Source: Caproicibacter fermentans (GTDB lineage Bacteria; Bacillota; Clostridia; Oscillospirales; Acutalibacteraceae). Taken from it: a stretch of DNA of 51,113 bases. The stretch lies in contig NZ_VWXL01000002.1 in NCBI RefSeq assembly GCF_009746625.1, forward strand, positions 1 through 51,113. Reading direction: 5' to 3'. Numbering within the stretch: position 1 is the first letter of the stretch; each line of letters opens with the position of its first letter. Below the pieces are notes generated by a model. That model made no database searches. It saw only the letters and a list, made by a program, of their open reading frames with translations, and was not told the DNA's origin. The position numbers were made by a program, and so were the translations under genes. Shown here in pieces: positions 8,539 to 16,093 of the stretch.

Positions 8539-10067
8539 AAAAACTGCTGAAAGCGCTCTGGAAAAAAATTGTTGCGTACCCGACCTCGTGGAAGGATTAT
8601 GTCACCGTCGGAAGATGGATGATTTATAAAAAGCTGCTGATCATCGTTTCCGTTCTGATCCCGGTTTTGGCAGTGGCGCTGATTTGCTTTTTCAGCCGCC
8701 AGCCGGCCGGCGCGGTACCGGTTTTCCGTGAATCGGATGCGAAGCTGAAGCTCTATTCGGGGCAGGCGGTCGTACTGATGAATCAGGGAAATCAAAAAAT
8801 CTATGCGGGGCAGGTTGCCTGCGGAAAATATTCCGGCAGCGGGCAGCTTTATTCCCCGTCGGACGGGACGCTGATTTATTCCGGCGATTTTTCCGAAGGG
8901 AAATACTCCGGCCAGGGAAGCCTGTACATCGGAAAACAGCTCCTATATGAAGGCGGTTTTCTGAACGGCTTATATAACGGAAACGGCACTTTATATTCCG
9001 GAAGCAATGTCCTTTTTTCCGGTCAGTTTGCGAATGGCGCTTACGATGGAACCGGAACGCTGTACGAAGGAAAAAACATTTTGTATTCCGGACAGTTTGC
9101 GGGCGGGGCTTACAGCGGGAAAGGAACTCTGTACGCGAACAGTGTCAAAGTATATGAGGGCGGATTTGAAAACGGCCTCTACAGCGGTCAGGGTTCCCTT
9201 TACACGCAGGGCAAGCTGATTTATACCGGCGGCTTTGCGCAGGGGAAACGGGACGGGCAGGGAATTCAGACCACGCCGGATGGCGTTAAGATTTATGAAG
9301 GCGCCTTCCGTAACGACTGTTACGACGGAGAGGGAAAATTATATTCCGGCGGCGGCGCCCGCCTTCAGTTCGAGGGCAATTTCATTCAGGGAAAGCCCGG
9401 CCCCAGCGGTTCCATTTACAATGCGAGGGGCCAGCTCCTGTACAGCGGCGCCGTATATGAAGGCTCCGTGGATTATCTGAGCCTGTTGGGAATTCCGGTT
9501 TCCACGCTGCGGACGGAAGTAAAAGAAGTGCCCGATATTTATTATGGTTCCGGTTTCGTCGGGTATCTCTATCAGGAACTGGGCTTTGCGTTTATTACAA
9601 AGTACGATTACTCAACGGATTCTTCGCAATCCGGACCAGCAATGAAAAACACATTATCCATTTCTACGTCTTCTGAAATAGTAAGCGAAGCAGACAGCAG
9701 TTTGTTCGCCAAGCCGGAGGATAATCTGGTAGTTAATACCCTGCTGGTTGAAGAGCGGTTCTTTTCTTTGCAAATGCCGGAAAACGAATCTCCGTCCGCT
9801 GTGAAAAACAATATTACCGGGTTCGAGGAACTGATGGAATCCCGGCTTGCCCGTATTCCGCATTCTTCCTTCCGGCAAAGCTATCAGCCCAGGACCACCA
9901 TCCGGGGAGACCATCTTTTTGAAGCGTTGAATCTTCCAGAAGCTGCCCAATTCACTGGAAAAAGCTTTGACAAGGACGGAGTCACCTATTTTTATCGAAC
10001 AAGCGACTGCACAAAAGACGGCGTACCGTGGGTCATCTTCTGTGAAAAAGACAAGAAAAACGAATAG
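8535..10067 (+). CDS. Membrane-anchored MORN-repeat protein of the CIS operon
   Basis: This predicted protein has 510 residues. A short cytoplasmic basic N-terminus precedes one strong membrane helix (about residues 33-54, LLIIVSVLIPVLAVALICFF), with no cleavage site. Residues of about 90-315 hold nine to ten MORN-type repeats of about 22 residues with consensus YxGxFxNGxYxGxGTLY. The remaining 190 residues form an unrecognised domain. Topology suggests that the repeats face outward if the N-terminus stays inside, although the reverse is possible. MORN repeats form extended beta-hairpin ladders that bind partners or membranes. In this operon it could tether the particle to the membrane or guide it through the envelope; that is inference. 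It overlaps the previous gene by 4 bases. Confidence 0.75.
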   Translation: MKKLLKALWKKIVAYPTSWKDYVTVGRWMIYKKLLIIVSVLIPVLAVALICFFSRQPAGAVPVFRESDAKLKLYSGQAVVLMNQGNQKIYAGQVACGKYSGSGQLYSPSDGTLIYSGDFSEGKYSGQGSLYIGKQLLYEGGFLNGLYNGNGTLYSGSNVLFSGQFANGAYDGTGTLYEGKNILYSGQFAGGAYSGKGTLYANSVKVYEGGFENGLYSGQGSLYTQGKLIYTGGFAQGKRDGQGIQTTPDGVKIYEGAFRNDCYDGEGKLYSGGGARLQFEGNFIQGKPGPSGSIYNARGQLLYSGAVYEGSVDYLSLLGIPVSTLRTEVKEVPDIYYGSGFVGYLYQELGFAFITKYDYSTDSSQSGPAMKNTLSISTSSEIVSEADSSLFAKPEDNLVVNTLLVEERFFSLQMPENESPSAVKNNITGFEELMESRLARIPHSSFRQSYQPRTTIRGDHLFEALNLPEAAQFTGKSFDKDGVTYFYRTSDCTKDGVPWVIFCEKDKKNE

Positions 10068-10079
10068 GAGGAGAGCGAT

Positions 10080-10652
10080 ATGGCCGGATACGGCATTATT
10101 GCGGACATAAGCAAATATCTGCTGGACACCGTGCGAAATTCTGTCTGCCCGAATCTGATTCAAAGCCGGGAACAGATCTCCTTTGGGTCGCCGAATTCGG
10201 AAAACCAGACGGCGCTGCTTTGCGTTTATCTGTACGGGATTCAGGATCATTACGATTATTTCCCGCGGGACGCGGCGTCTCTGCTGCAGTCCTCGTCCCG
10301 GAAAACGGCAAAAGCACTTTCCCTTCAGTACATCCTGTTTTTCAGCCGACACGCGCAGATGCCGCTGGACGCTCTGACCGGGCAGCGGGTGTTCGGCAGG
10401 CTGATCCAACAATTCTCTGTCGGCCCGACGATCGACATCGCAGGGATCCACGCGGAAGCGGACAGAGAGGATCTTCCGGCAGAGATTGCGTTTTCCAAAT
10501 TGGACTCACACCAACGTCAGGAGCTTTGGAACGGCTTTTCCGAGCCGCTGCGCCCCGCAATCTATCTGCAAATCGGACCAGTCCTTCTGGCGGGAGAATC
10601 GGAAAGCCTGAACCGCGTCGGCGAGTTTAGCGGAGAAGTGGAAAACGTATGA
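10080..10652 (+). CDS. DUF4255 / Pvc16-like CIS cap protein
   Basis: The 190-residue product carries the DUF4255 pattern: N-terminal GIIADISKYLLDTVRN, then ISFGSP and LCVYLYGIQDH, and a mid segment LQYILFFSRHAQMPLDALTGQ. This family corresponds to the N-terminal part of Pvc16, the terminator at the distal end of eCIS particles. AGGAGGAG lies just upstream of the ATG. The gene ends in an ATGA overlap with the next gene. The expected role is to cap the tube and sheath stack. Confidence 0.85.
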   Translation: MAGYGIIADISKYLLDTVRNSVCPNLIQSREQISFGSPNSENQTALLCVYLYGIQDHYDYFPRDAASLLQSSSRKTAKALSLQYILFFSRHAQMPLDALTGQRVFGRLIQQFSVGPTIDIAGIHAEADREDLPAEIAFSKLDSHQRQELWNGFSEPLRPAIYLQIGPVLLAGESESLNRVGEFSGEVENV

Positions 10653-11263
10653 AACTTGTATTTTCCTGTGCGCTCGTGCTGCACCGTCCGTTCGATTCCG
10701 CCCCTCCGGAATCAGAGCCGGAATTTCGGATGGATGGGCGCGTTCTGAATCCGTTTCCGAAACCGGGCGGAATTTATGTTTTCGTCGATCTGCCGCCCGG
10801 TGCGGTATCTATCCGATGCCCCGGATACCAAAATGCAGCGGCGGATGTTGAGACCGGACAGGTCAGGCACATCTGCCTTTATCCGGACAGCCGGTACAAC
10901 CCGCCTGTGGGGTGGCAGATTGTAACCGCAAAAGCCAAGCCCGGAGGCATCAGCTGGATTCGGGACAATTCCTGCGAGATACGGCTGCTTACAAATGAAC
11001 GGGAAAAGCAAACGGTATGCTTATATGCCCGCCCTGGATTTATCGGGGGAAGTCTTCTCTTCTCCCGTGATAACGTGCGGGAGCAGGCCTTAATCTTAGA
11101 AAAGCAGCCGCCCAATCGCTATTTTCTCAGCGAGCTGAAGGGAGACTACACCGGCGGGACGGCCTGCAGGATTTATCCCGGAAGAGGGGACGACAGCGGG
11201 AACTGCCGCCTGATTATTCCCCAAAACATGGATTTTTCCAGTTTGATTGTAGAGGAGGGGTAA
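10649..11263 (+). CDS. CIS-operon protein of unknown function (beta-rich)
   Basis: This is a 204-residue predicted protein that I do not recognise. The first 90 residues resemble a small beta-sandwich (GGIYVFVDLPPGAVSI, then CPGYQNAAADVE), similar to carboxypeptidase-regulatory-like folds that measure a ligand or surface. The rest is mixed, with several prolines and a short repeat of CRIYPGR-like strands. No signal peptide or membrane helix is apparent. It overlaps the DUF4255 gene at ATGA, and its stop overlaps the following start region, so all three are probably translated together. Placement between cap-like and tip-like genes suggests an accessory structural part, but no function is assigned. 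Confidence 0.6.
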   Translation: MKLVFSCALVLHRPFDSAPPESEPEFRMDGRVLNPFPKPGGIYVFVDLPPGAVSIRCPGYQNAAADVETGQVRHICLYPDSRYNPPVGWQIVTAKAKPGGISWIRDNSCEIRLLTNEREKQTVCLYARPGFIGGSLLFSRDNVREQALILEKQPPNRYFLSELKGDYTGGTACRIYPGRGDDSGNCRLIIPQNMDFSSLIVEEG

Positions 11264-11264
11264 T

Positions 11265-11651
11265 GTGGGACAGGGGGGCGTAAACGGCGCGCTGCTGCAA
11301 TGCACGTTCGGCATGGTACCGTCCGTACTGGCGGTTTTGCCGGGAAGCCGTGTTTTTTGCGGCGGCATGCCCGCGGCAAATATCATGGATAATAAACCGC
11401 TCATCAACATCTGCCCGTTCGGGATGTGCACCTGCCCCTCCAACCCGACGGTGGCCGCGGCGACGGCAGCGGCTTTGGGGGTCCCGACTCCGGCTCCGTG
11501 CATACCGGTTACCATTTCACCCTGGGTGCCCGGTAATCCAACTCTTTTGTTTGGCGGGTTTCCGGCACTGACGCAGGAAAGCAAACTGATTTGTTCCTAC
11601 GGTGGAATCATCACCATCAGTACGGCGGGTCAATCTTCCGTCGAATATTAA
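11265..11651 (+). CDS. DUF4280 PAAR-like spike-tip protein
   Basis: This predicted protein has 128 residues. The start is GTG at 11265, preceded by GAGGAGGGG; the ATG at 11263 is out of frame. The sequence has DUF4280 hallmarks: GALLQCTFG near the N-terminus, NIMDNKPLINICPFGMC in the middle, NPTVAAATAAALG, PCIPVTISPWVPG and a C-terminal ITISTAGQ. DUF4280 proteins are PAAR-like and contain conserved Cys and His able to bind a metal at the spike tip (Pvc10-like role). The protein would sharpen the VgrG-type spike that pierces the target membrane. Confidence 0.85.
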   Translation: MGQGGVNGALLQCTFGMVPSVLAVLPGSRVFCGGMPAANIMDNKPLINICPFGMCTCPSNPTVAAATAAALGVPTPAPCIPVTISPWVPGNPTLLFGGFPALTQESKLICSYGGIITISTAGQSSVEY

Positions 11652-11710
11652 TTTCAAAAATTGAAAGGAGAGAGCTTTGCGGGAAGTGACCCCGTTAAAG
11701 ACGAGGAATA

Positions 11711-13240
11711 ATGGCTGAATATTTATCACCGGGAGTCTATGTGGAAGAATTCGATTCGGGGATCAAACCGATGGACGGGGTCAGCACCAGTACGGTGGGT
11801 TTCGTGGGCATGACCGCCAGAGGACCGCTGACCGGCGTTCCGCAGTTTGTGGGTAGCTTCGCGGAATTCCAGCGCATTTTCGGCGGATACCTGCCGAAGG
11901 GAATCTATGGGCAGCGCCGTTTCCTGCCGATGGCGGTGGAGCAGTTTTTCGCCAACGGCGGCTCGCGGTGCTTTGTGATGCGCCTTTTGGATGGAACCGG
12001 CGCGCAGGCTTCCGCGGCCGATCTCGGTACCCTGAAAATCACGGCGTCCAGCGTAGGGGCCTGGGGTGATTCCATTCGGGTATCGTGCAAAAGAAGTCCT
12101 GTCAACGACAAACTCTGCAATTTGCTCGTATCCAGCCCCGAATTTGAAGAATCCTACGAAAATGTCTCAATGGACCCGAAATCGGACGGCTATCTTGTCC
12201 GCCTGTTGGAAAAATCGCTTCTCGTTAGGGCGGAATACACCCCAGCGGAAGAGGTGCCGGATTTGTATTCTCTCTTTCCGGACAGTGAAGAAGACAAGAA
12301 AAACGGGAATTGGGTTACCGTACCTTTGACCGGCGGGTGCGACTGCGCAAAGGGAGAAAATCCCGCTGACAAGATCAACGCGGCTGTTCTGAAGGGGACG
12401 GATGACGGCCCGAACCGACGCAGCGGACTCTGTGCCATGAAAGATGTTGCGGAGGTCAGCATTTTGGTCTGCCCGGGAGCAACCGACCCGGCGGAGGTAC
12501 AGGAGATCGTAACGCACTGCGCGGAAATGGAAAACCGCGTCTGTATTCTGGATATGCCGTCCGGTATGAATCAAGTGACCGACCTGCAACAGTACCGCGC
12601 ACAGTTTGACAGTTCCTTTGCAGCGATGTACCACCCTTGGGTTCAGGTCTTTGAAACGCTGGAAAAGAAATCGGTCTATATGCCGCCCTCCGGGACCATG
12701 GCGGGCGTTTACGCGCGCACCGATACGGAGCGCGGGGTTCATAAAGCGCCGGCTAATGAGGTCCTTCGGAACTGCACCGGGCTGGAAACCGTATTCGGAA
12801 AACCGGAGCAGGACATGCTGAATCCGGTCGGGGTCAACCTGATCAGGAATATTCAGGGCCTTGGCATCCGTGTATGGGGTGCGCGCACCTGCTCCAGCGA
12901 TCCAAGCTGGAAATACGTCAACGTGCGAAGACTGTTTATCTATATTGAGGAGACGATACGCCGGAATACAGGCTGGGCCGTGTTTGAACCGAACGATCAG
13001 CTTCTTTGGACTAAAGTGCGCGGCAGCATCGCCTCATTTCTCGGCACACTCTGGCGAAACGGCGCGCTGATGGGGGCGACGGAAGCGGAGGCCTACTTTG
13101 TCAATATCGGAAAAGGCAGCACCATGACGCAGGACGATATTCTGAACGGCCGACTGGTCTGTGTAATCGGCGTGGCGCCTGTGCGCCCGGCTGAATTTGT
13201 CATCTTCCGAATCACTCAGATTATGGAACAGAATGGTTAA
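11711..13240 (+). CDS. Contractile tail sheath protein
   Basis: This 509-residue protein begins MAEYLSPGVYVEEFDSGIKPMDGVSTSTVGFVGMTARGP style, the classic N-terminus of contractile sheath proteins (the YLSPGVYVEE block is diagnostic). The C-terminal third has the conserved INxIRxIxGxGIRVWGARTC-like and YVNVRRLFIYIEETI blocks. GAGGAA precedes the ATG. It forms the contractile sheath around the inner tube (Pvc2/Cis2-like). Only one sheath gene is present, whereas Photorhabdus PVC loci carry three. A 59-base spacer with a small TTTCAA/TTGAAA hairpin (11653-11667) separates it from the tip gene. Confidence 0.95.
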   Translation: MAEYLSPGVYVEEFDSGIKPMDGVSTSTVGFVGMTARGPLTGVPQFVGSFAEFQRIFGGYLPKGIYGQRRFLPMAVEQFFANGGSRCFVMRLLDGTGAQASAADLGTLKITASSVGAWGDSIRVSCKRSPVNDKLCNLLVSSPEFEESYENVSMDPKSDGYLVRLLEKSLLVRAEYTPAEEVPDLYSLFPDSEEDKKNGNWVTVPLTGGCDCAKGENPADKINAAVLKGTDDGPNRRSGLCAMKDVAEVSILVCPGATDPAEVQEIVTHCAEMENRVCILDMPSGMNQVTDLQQYRAQFDSSFAAMYHPWVQVFETLEKKSVYMPPSGTMAGVYARTDTERGVHKAPANEVLRNCTGLETVFGKPEQDMLNPVGVNLIRNIQGLGIRVWGARTCSSDPSWKYVNVRRLFIYIEETIRRNTGWAVFEPNDQLLWTKVRGSIASFLGTLWRNGALMGATEAEAYFVNIGKGSTMTQDDILNGRLVCVIGVAPVRPAEFVIFRITQIMEQNG

Positions 13241-13254
13241 AGGGGGAATGAAGA

Positions 13255-13683
13255 ATGGCATATCCGTTTAAAAAATACAATTACGCCGTGCTGATCGACG
13301 GCTTTAAGCAGGCCGGTTTTTCCGAAGTCAGCGCCGCGGATGTCGAGGTACAGCATATCGAGTACCGGGAGGGAAACCAGAAAACCATGTCGTTGCAGAT
13401 GATTCCCGGTATGGTGAAGTACTCCAATGTAACACTGAAATGGGGTTCTTCGGACAGCAAGGAATTTTCCGACTGGATCGCAAAGACAGCGGGCGGCGAC
13501 GTAACGCAGAAAAAGGTTACCATACAACTGATGGACGAAAAGAACTCCACGGTTAAAGCGGAGTGGACGCTTGAGAACGCCTGGCCGACCAAATACACGG
13601 CGCCGGATTTCAAGGCGTCGCAAAATGAAAACGCGTATGAAAGCGTTGAGCTCTGCCATGAAGGGCTGAGCCGCACAAAGTAA
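13255..13683 (+). CDS. Inner tube protein (phage T4 gp19-like)
   Basis: The 142-residue protein starts MAYPFKKYNYAVLIDG and has the gp19-type tube layout: an N-terminal beta strand, a loop containing VEVQHIEYREG, a central helix FSDWIAKTAGG and two closing strands (VTIQLMDEKNS and AEWTLENAWPTKYT). GGGGGAATG lies upstream, 14 bases after the sheath gene. It corresponds to the Pvc1/Cis1 inner tube that is propelled into the target and carries payload in its lumen. Confidence 0.9.
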   Translation: MAYPFKKYNYAVLIDGFKQAGFSEVSAADVEVQHIEYREGNQKTMSLQMIPGMVKYSNVTLKWGSSDSKEFSDWIAKTAGGDVTQKKVTIQLMDEKNSTVKAEWTLENAWPTKYTAPDFKASQNENAYESVELCHEGLSRTK

Positions 13684-13696
13684 GGAGTGACCGAAT

Positions 13697-14065
13697 ATGT
13701 CTCTGATGACGGAATACGAATTTACGCTGCCGGACGGCTATGTGGACGAGTCCGGAACCCTTCACCGGGACGGCGTGATGCGCCTTGCCACGGCGGCGGA
13801 CGAAATTCTGCCCATGAAGGATTACCGCGTGCAGCAGAACCCGTCTTACCTGACCATTCTGATCCTCAGCAGGGTTATTGTCCGGCTGGGTACCCTGAAG
13901 GAGGTCGGCACCGACGTGGTGGAGCGCCTTTTCGCGCGGGACCTAGCCTTCCTGAACGATATGTATCAGCGCCTGAACGGGCTGGAAGACCGGACGGTTT
14001 CTGCGGTATGCCCGCAGTGCGGAGAAAAGTTTGAGATACCGCTAAATTTTACACGGGAGGAATAA
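13697..14065 (+). CDS. Small CIS protein, possible tail-assembly-chaperone-like, with CxxC motif
   Basis: This predicted protein has 122 residues, with AAGGAG about eight bases before the ATG. It starts MSLMTEYEFTLPDGY, has a central helical part (YLTILILSRVIVRLG, then RLFARDLAFLNDMYQRL) and ends in a half zinc-ribbon VCPQCGEKF. Its place directly after sheath and tube matches the position of gpE in phage P2 (FI, FII, E/E'), where E' is made by a -1 frameshift. Near its 3' end lies a slippery heptamer that would fuse it to the next small open frame. The chaperone role is inferred from position and architecture. Confidence 0.7.
   Translation: MSLMTEYEFTLPDGYVDESGTLHRDGVMRLATAADEILPMKDYRVQQNPSYLTILILSRVIVRLGTLKEVGTDVVERLFARDLAFLNDMYQRLNGLEDRTVSAVCPQCGEKFEIPLNFTREE
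14044..14050 (+). promoter_or_regulatory. Candidate -1 ribosomal frameshift heptamer
   Basis: The heptamer AAATTTT is read in the upstream gene as A AAT TTT (codons Asn-Phe), exactly the X XXY YYZ form. Slipping back one base gives AAA TTT and continues as TAC ACG GGA into the open frame that encodes the DUF6760-like domain, ending at 14244. Possible stimulators are CCCG (14073-14076) pairing with CGGG (14080-14083) or CCCGG with CCGGG (14091-14095). No strong upstream Shine-Dalgarno-like stimulator is seen. Confidence 0.45.
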
Positions 14066-14067
14066 GC

Positions 14068-14244
14068 GTTTACCCGGAACGGGAGCTATACCGGGAAATT
14101 ACGTTTATTGCCTACTACCTTCACTGGACGGCCGACGAAATTCTGGTTCTGCCCCACGAGGAACGGCGCCGCTTCTGCCGCGAGATCTCCGACCTTCACG
14201 ACAGTATGGCGGGACGCCCGAAAAATCCCTTTGAAGTCAACTGA
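14068..14244 (+). CDS. DUF6760-like small CIS protein without a canonical start codon
   Basis: The open frame runs from 14035 to the stop at 14242-14244 and encodes a helical peptide with YREITFIAYYLHWTADEI and LPHEERRRFCREI. This resembles the small DUF6760 proteins found in eCIS loci. No ATG, GTG or TTG exists in the frame before the conserved part. Either it is translated as a -1 frameshift extension of the preceding gene from 14050, or from the rare codon GTT at 14068, which has GGGAGG seven bases upstream (14055-14060). The coordinates given use the GTT option (58 residues). It is followed 17 bases later by the second tube gene. Confidence 0.6.
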   Translation, partial: VYPERELYREITFIAYYLHWTADEILVLPHEERRRFCREISDLHDSMAGRPKNPFEVN

Positions 14245-14261
14245 ATGGAGTGGAGGAAACG

Positions 14262-14702
14262 ATGGGAAAAACATTGACCGACCGACTTTTACTCGGCTTT
14301 AATTTTATCGTAGACACGGAATCAGGAGTTTTTCGCGCGTCCAAAGTCAGCAGCATTGAGCAATCGCTCAATCTGGAGGCTTTTCCGGAAGGCGGCGTGA
14401 ACGGCTATGCCCACGCGCTGATCCGGCCTCAAAGCGAACTGAAAAAGCTGATCTTTGAAAGGGGCTGCTGCGAAGAATACCTGGACCGAAAAATGAGCCG
14501 CCTGCTTGGCGTAAGGCAGCAGCAGCTCATGACCATCTGTATCTACGACCGCTCTCAGACCAAAATTCTCAAGACATACCGTGTGAACGGGTGGATGGTC
14601 AGCAAATGGAAGGTTTCCGACCTTGACGCGGCTGGCGGCGGCATCCTTCTGGAAACGGTCGAAGTGGTTTATGATACGCTCACGTGTGAGGATTCTGAAT
14701 GA
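14262..14702 (+). CDS. Second tube / tube-initiator protein (gp19-like)
   Basis: This predicted protein has 146 residues. ATG at 14262 is preferred over GTG at 14250 since GGAGG (14252-14256) serves it. The sequence LGFNFIVDTESGVFRASKVSSIEQSL matches the tube-family N-terminus, and the C-terminus YRVNGWMVSKWKVSDLDA with LETVEVVYDTL fits the closing strands. In eCIS the second tube paralogue (Pvc5/Cis5) connects the stacked tube to the baseplate hub. It overlaps the next gene at ATGA (14699). Confidence 0.8.
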   Translation: MGKTLTDRLLLGFNFIVDTESGVFRASKVSSIEQSLNLEAFPEGGVNGYAHALIRPQSELKKLIFERGCCEEYLDRKMSRLLGVRQQQLMTICIYDRSQTKILKTYRVNGWMVSKWKVSDLDAAGGGILLETVEVVYDTLTCEDSE

Positions 14703-15391
14703 AACCGAATATTCTGGTGATCAGGTCGGGCACGATTGCCCTGAAGCCGCTGATTCAGCCGCTTTTCTGCCGCGTGGGGAAAAATTTCAGCGGAGCCCGT
14801 ATGTCCTTGCTAAATCCAGCGCGGGGACCCGAATCCCATATCAAAAGAGTTACATCCAATATTACGAATAACCTGAAAACCGTCAATCATATTTCCGTCA
14901 GGGTAATGATCCGGCAAAATGCCCGGATGAAAGAAAACCGGGCGGGCGCAGTTTGGGGCAGCGTCGGTGCCGCGGCCCAAGCGATCATCGACGGAGAATT
15001 GCAGCGAGAAATCGACCGGGAGCTCACGCTGATGGAACGCGGGGAAAACATCGGTTCCAACCAGAGGCGGCTGAATCGGATGAGGGCATATCTGAATGCG
15101 AAACCGTACCATGTGATCCGGAGCTTTTACGCCGTTCACATGCACAATCCGACCCGTGCGGAATCGGCTTCGGAAACTGCGGGGGAACCGTTTTATACGG
15201 ATATCGTCCGGGAAAAATCCGTTCGGGATACCCGTTCGGTCAGTGAGATCCATCTGGACGCGGAAAGCGCTGCGCAGCCGCAGCCGGACGACTGCCGGGG
15301 TGTGGACGCGAAAAAAATTGCCGGGCAGGTTCTGGAGCAGGTGGAAAAGCGTATGCGGCTGGATCAGGAACGAAGGGGTATTTGGCTCTAG
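14699..15391 (+). CDS. CIS-operon protein with charged C-terminal helix
   Basis: The 230-residue product is coupled to the second tube gene by a 4-base overlap. I recognise no named domain. The N-terminal half is mixed and basic. The middle has an alternating charged segment (QREIDRELTLMERGENIGSNQRRLNRM), split here by position about 100-130. The last 25 residues form an amphipathic helix, AGQVLEQVEKRMRLDQERRG, similar to the C-termini of proteins often found between tube and LysM genes in eCIS loci. It might act as an assembly factor or a short spacer. It is far too short for a conventional tape measure. Confidence 0.55.
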   Translation: MKPNILVIRSGTIALKPLIQPLFCRVGKNFSGARMSLLNPARGPESHIKRVTSNITNNLKTVNHISVRVMIRQNARMKENRAGAVWGSVGAAAQAIIDGELQREIDRELTLMERGENIGSNQRRLNRMRAYLNAKPYHVIRSFYAVHMHNPTRAESASETAGEPFYTDIVREKSVRDTRSVSEIHLDAESAAQPQPDDCRGVDAKKIAGQVLEQVEKRMRLDQERRGIWL

Positions 15392-15429
15392 ATCGGAAAA
15401 ATGGAACTTAGGACAAAGGGGGCGCTGCC

Positions 15430-16089
15430 GTGGAGAAGGCCGTTATCGCGGCGTATGACCCGAAGAGCAGAAAAGTTCAAGGCGATTTTCTAAACGTGCA
15501 ATTCAATCCAAATACTTATTCCGTTTCGCAGACAAATACGTTTCAGAAGAACTCAAGGCTAACTTCCGGGCAGATGGCCGACGACGCATTCCTGCAAAGC
15601 GGGCCTGCGACTCTGTCAGTCGAGCTGTTGTTTGACACGTTCGTATATGGAGCGGCGGAATCTTCACAAAAAGACGTTCGCGACCAATATCGGCTTTTGC
15701 GCGGCTTTACTAAGATTGAACCCGATTTGCATTCGCCCCCTCACGTTCGTTTCTCATGGGGGAAGGTTTCCTTTGTCGGCGACATTTTGTCAATACAGGA
15801 AACATTTACCATGTTTGCCGAAAACGGAACTCCGGTTCGCGCGAAAGTTGCGCTCAGTATCCAGGGCTGCAACGACGAAGACCTCGTCGCCGGTTTCAAC
15901 AACTCCCCGGACAGAACGAGGGCAAAGGTTGTCTGTCAGGGCGATACCCTGTGGTCGCTTTCGAATCAGGCCTACGGTTCGCCGGAGCTTTGGAGAACCA
16001 TCGCAAAGGCCAACGGCATCGAGAATCCGAGAAAACTTTCCCCCGCCGTTACCCTGACCATCCCCGCCATGCCCGGCGGAAAGGAATGA
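15430..16089 (+). CDS. LysM tube-baseplate adaptor (Pvc7/Cis7-like)
   Basis: The 219-residue protein starts at GTG 15430, with AAAGGGGG nine bases upstream. Residues 1-150 match the CIS tube adaptor family (FLNVQFNPNTYSVSQTNTF and LSVELLFDTFVYG). The C-terminal LysM domain runs from about 158 to 215 (VVCQGDTLWSLSNQAYG, then LWRTIAKANGI and LTIPAMPGG). LysM domains bind N-acetylglucosamine polymers in other proteins; in T4 gp53 and Pvc7 the LysM clamps the hub or adaptor in the baseplate. The gene lies upstream of hub and spike in standard eCIS order. Confidence 0.85.
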   Translation: MEKAVIAAYDPKSRKVQGDFLNVQFNPNTYSVSQTNTFQKNSRLTSGQMADDAFLQSGPATLSVELLFDTFVYGAAESSQKDVRDQYRLLRGFTKIEPDLHSPPHVRFSWGKVSFVGDILSIQETFTMFAENGTPVRAKVALSIQGCNDEDLVAGFNNSPDRTRAKVVCQGDTLWSLSNQAYGSPELWRTIAKANGIENPRKLSPAVTLTIPAMPGGKE

Positions 16090-16093
16090 ATCC

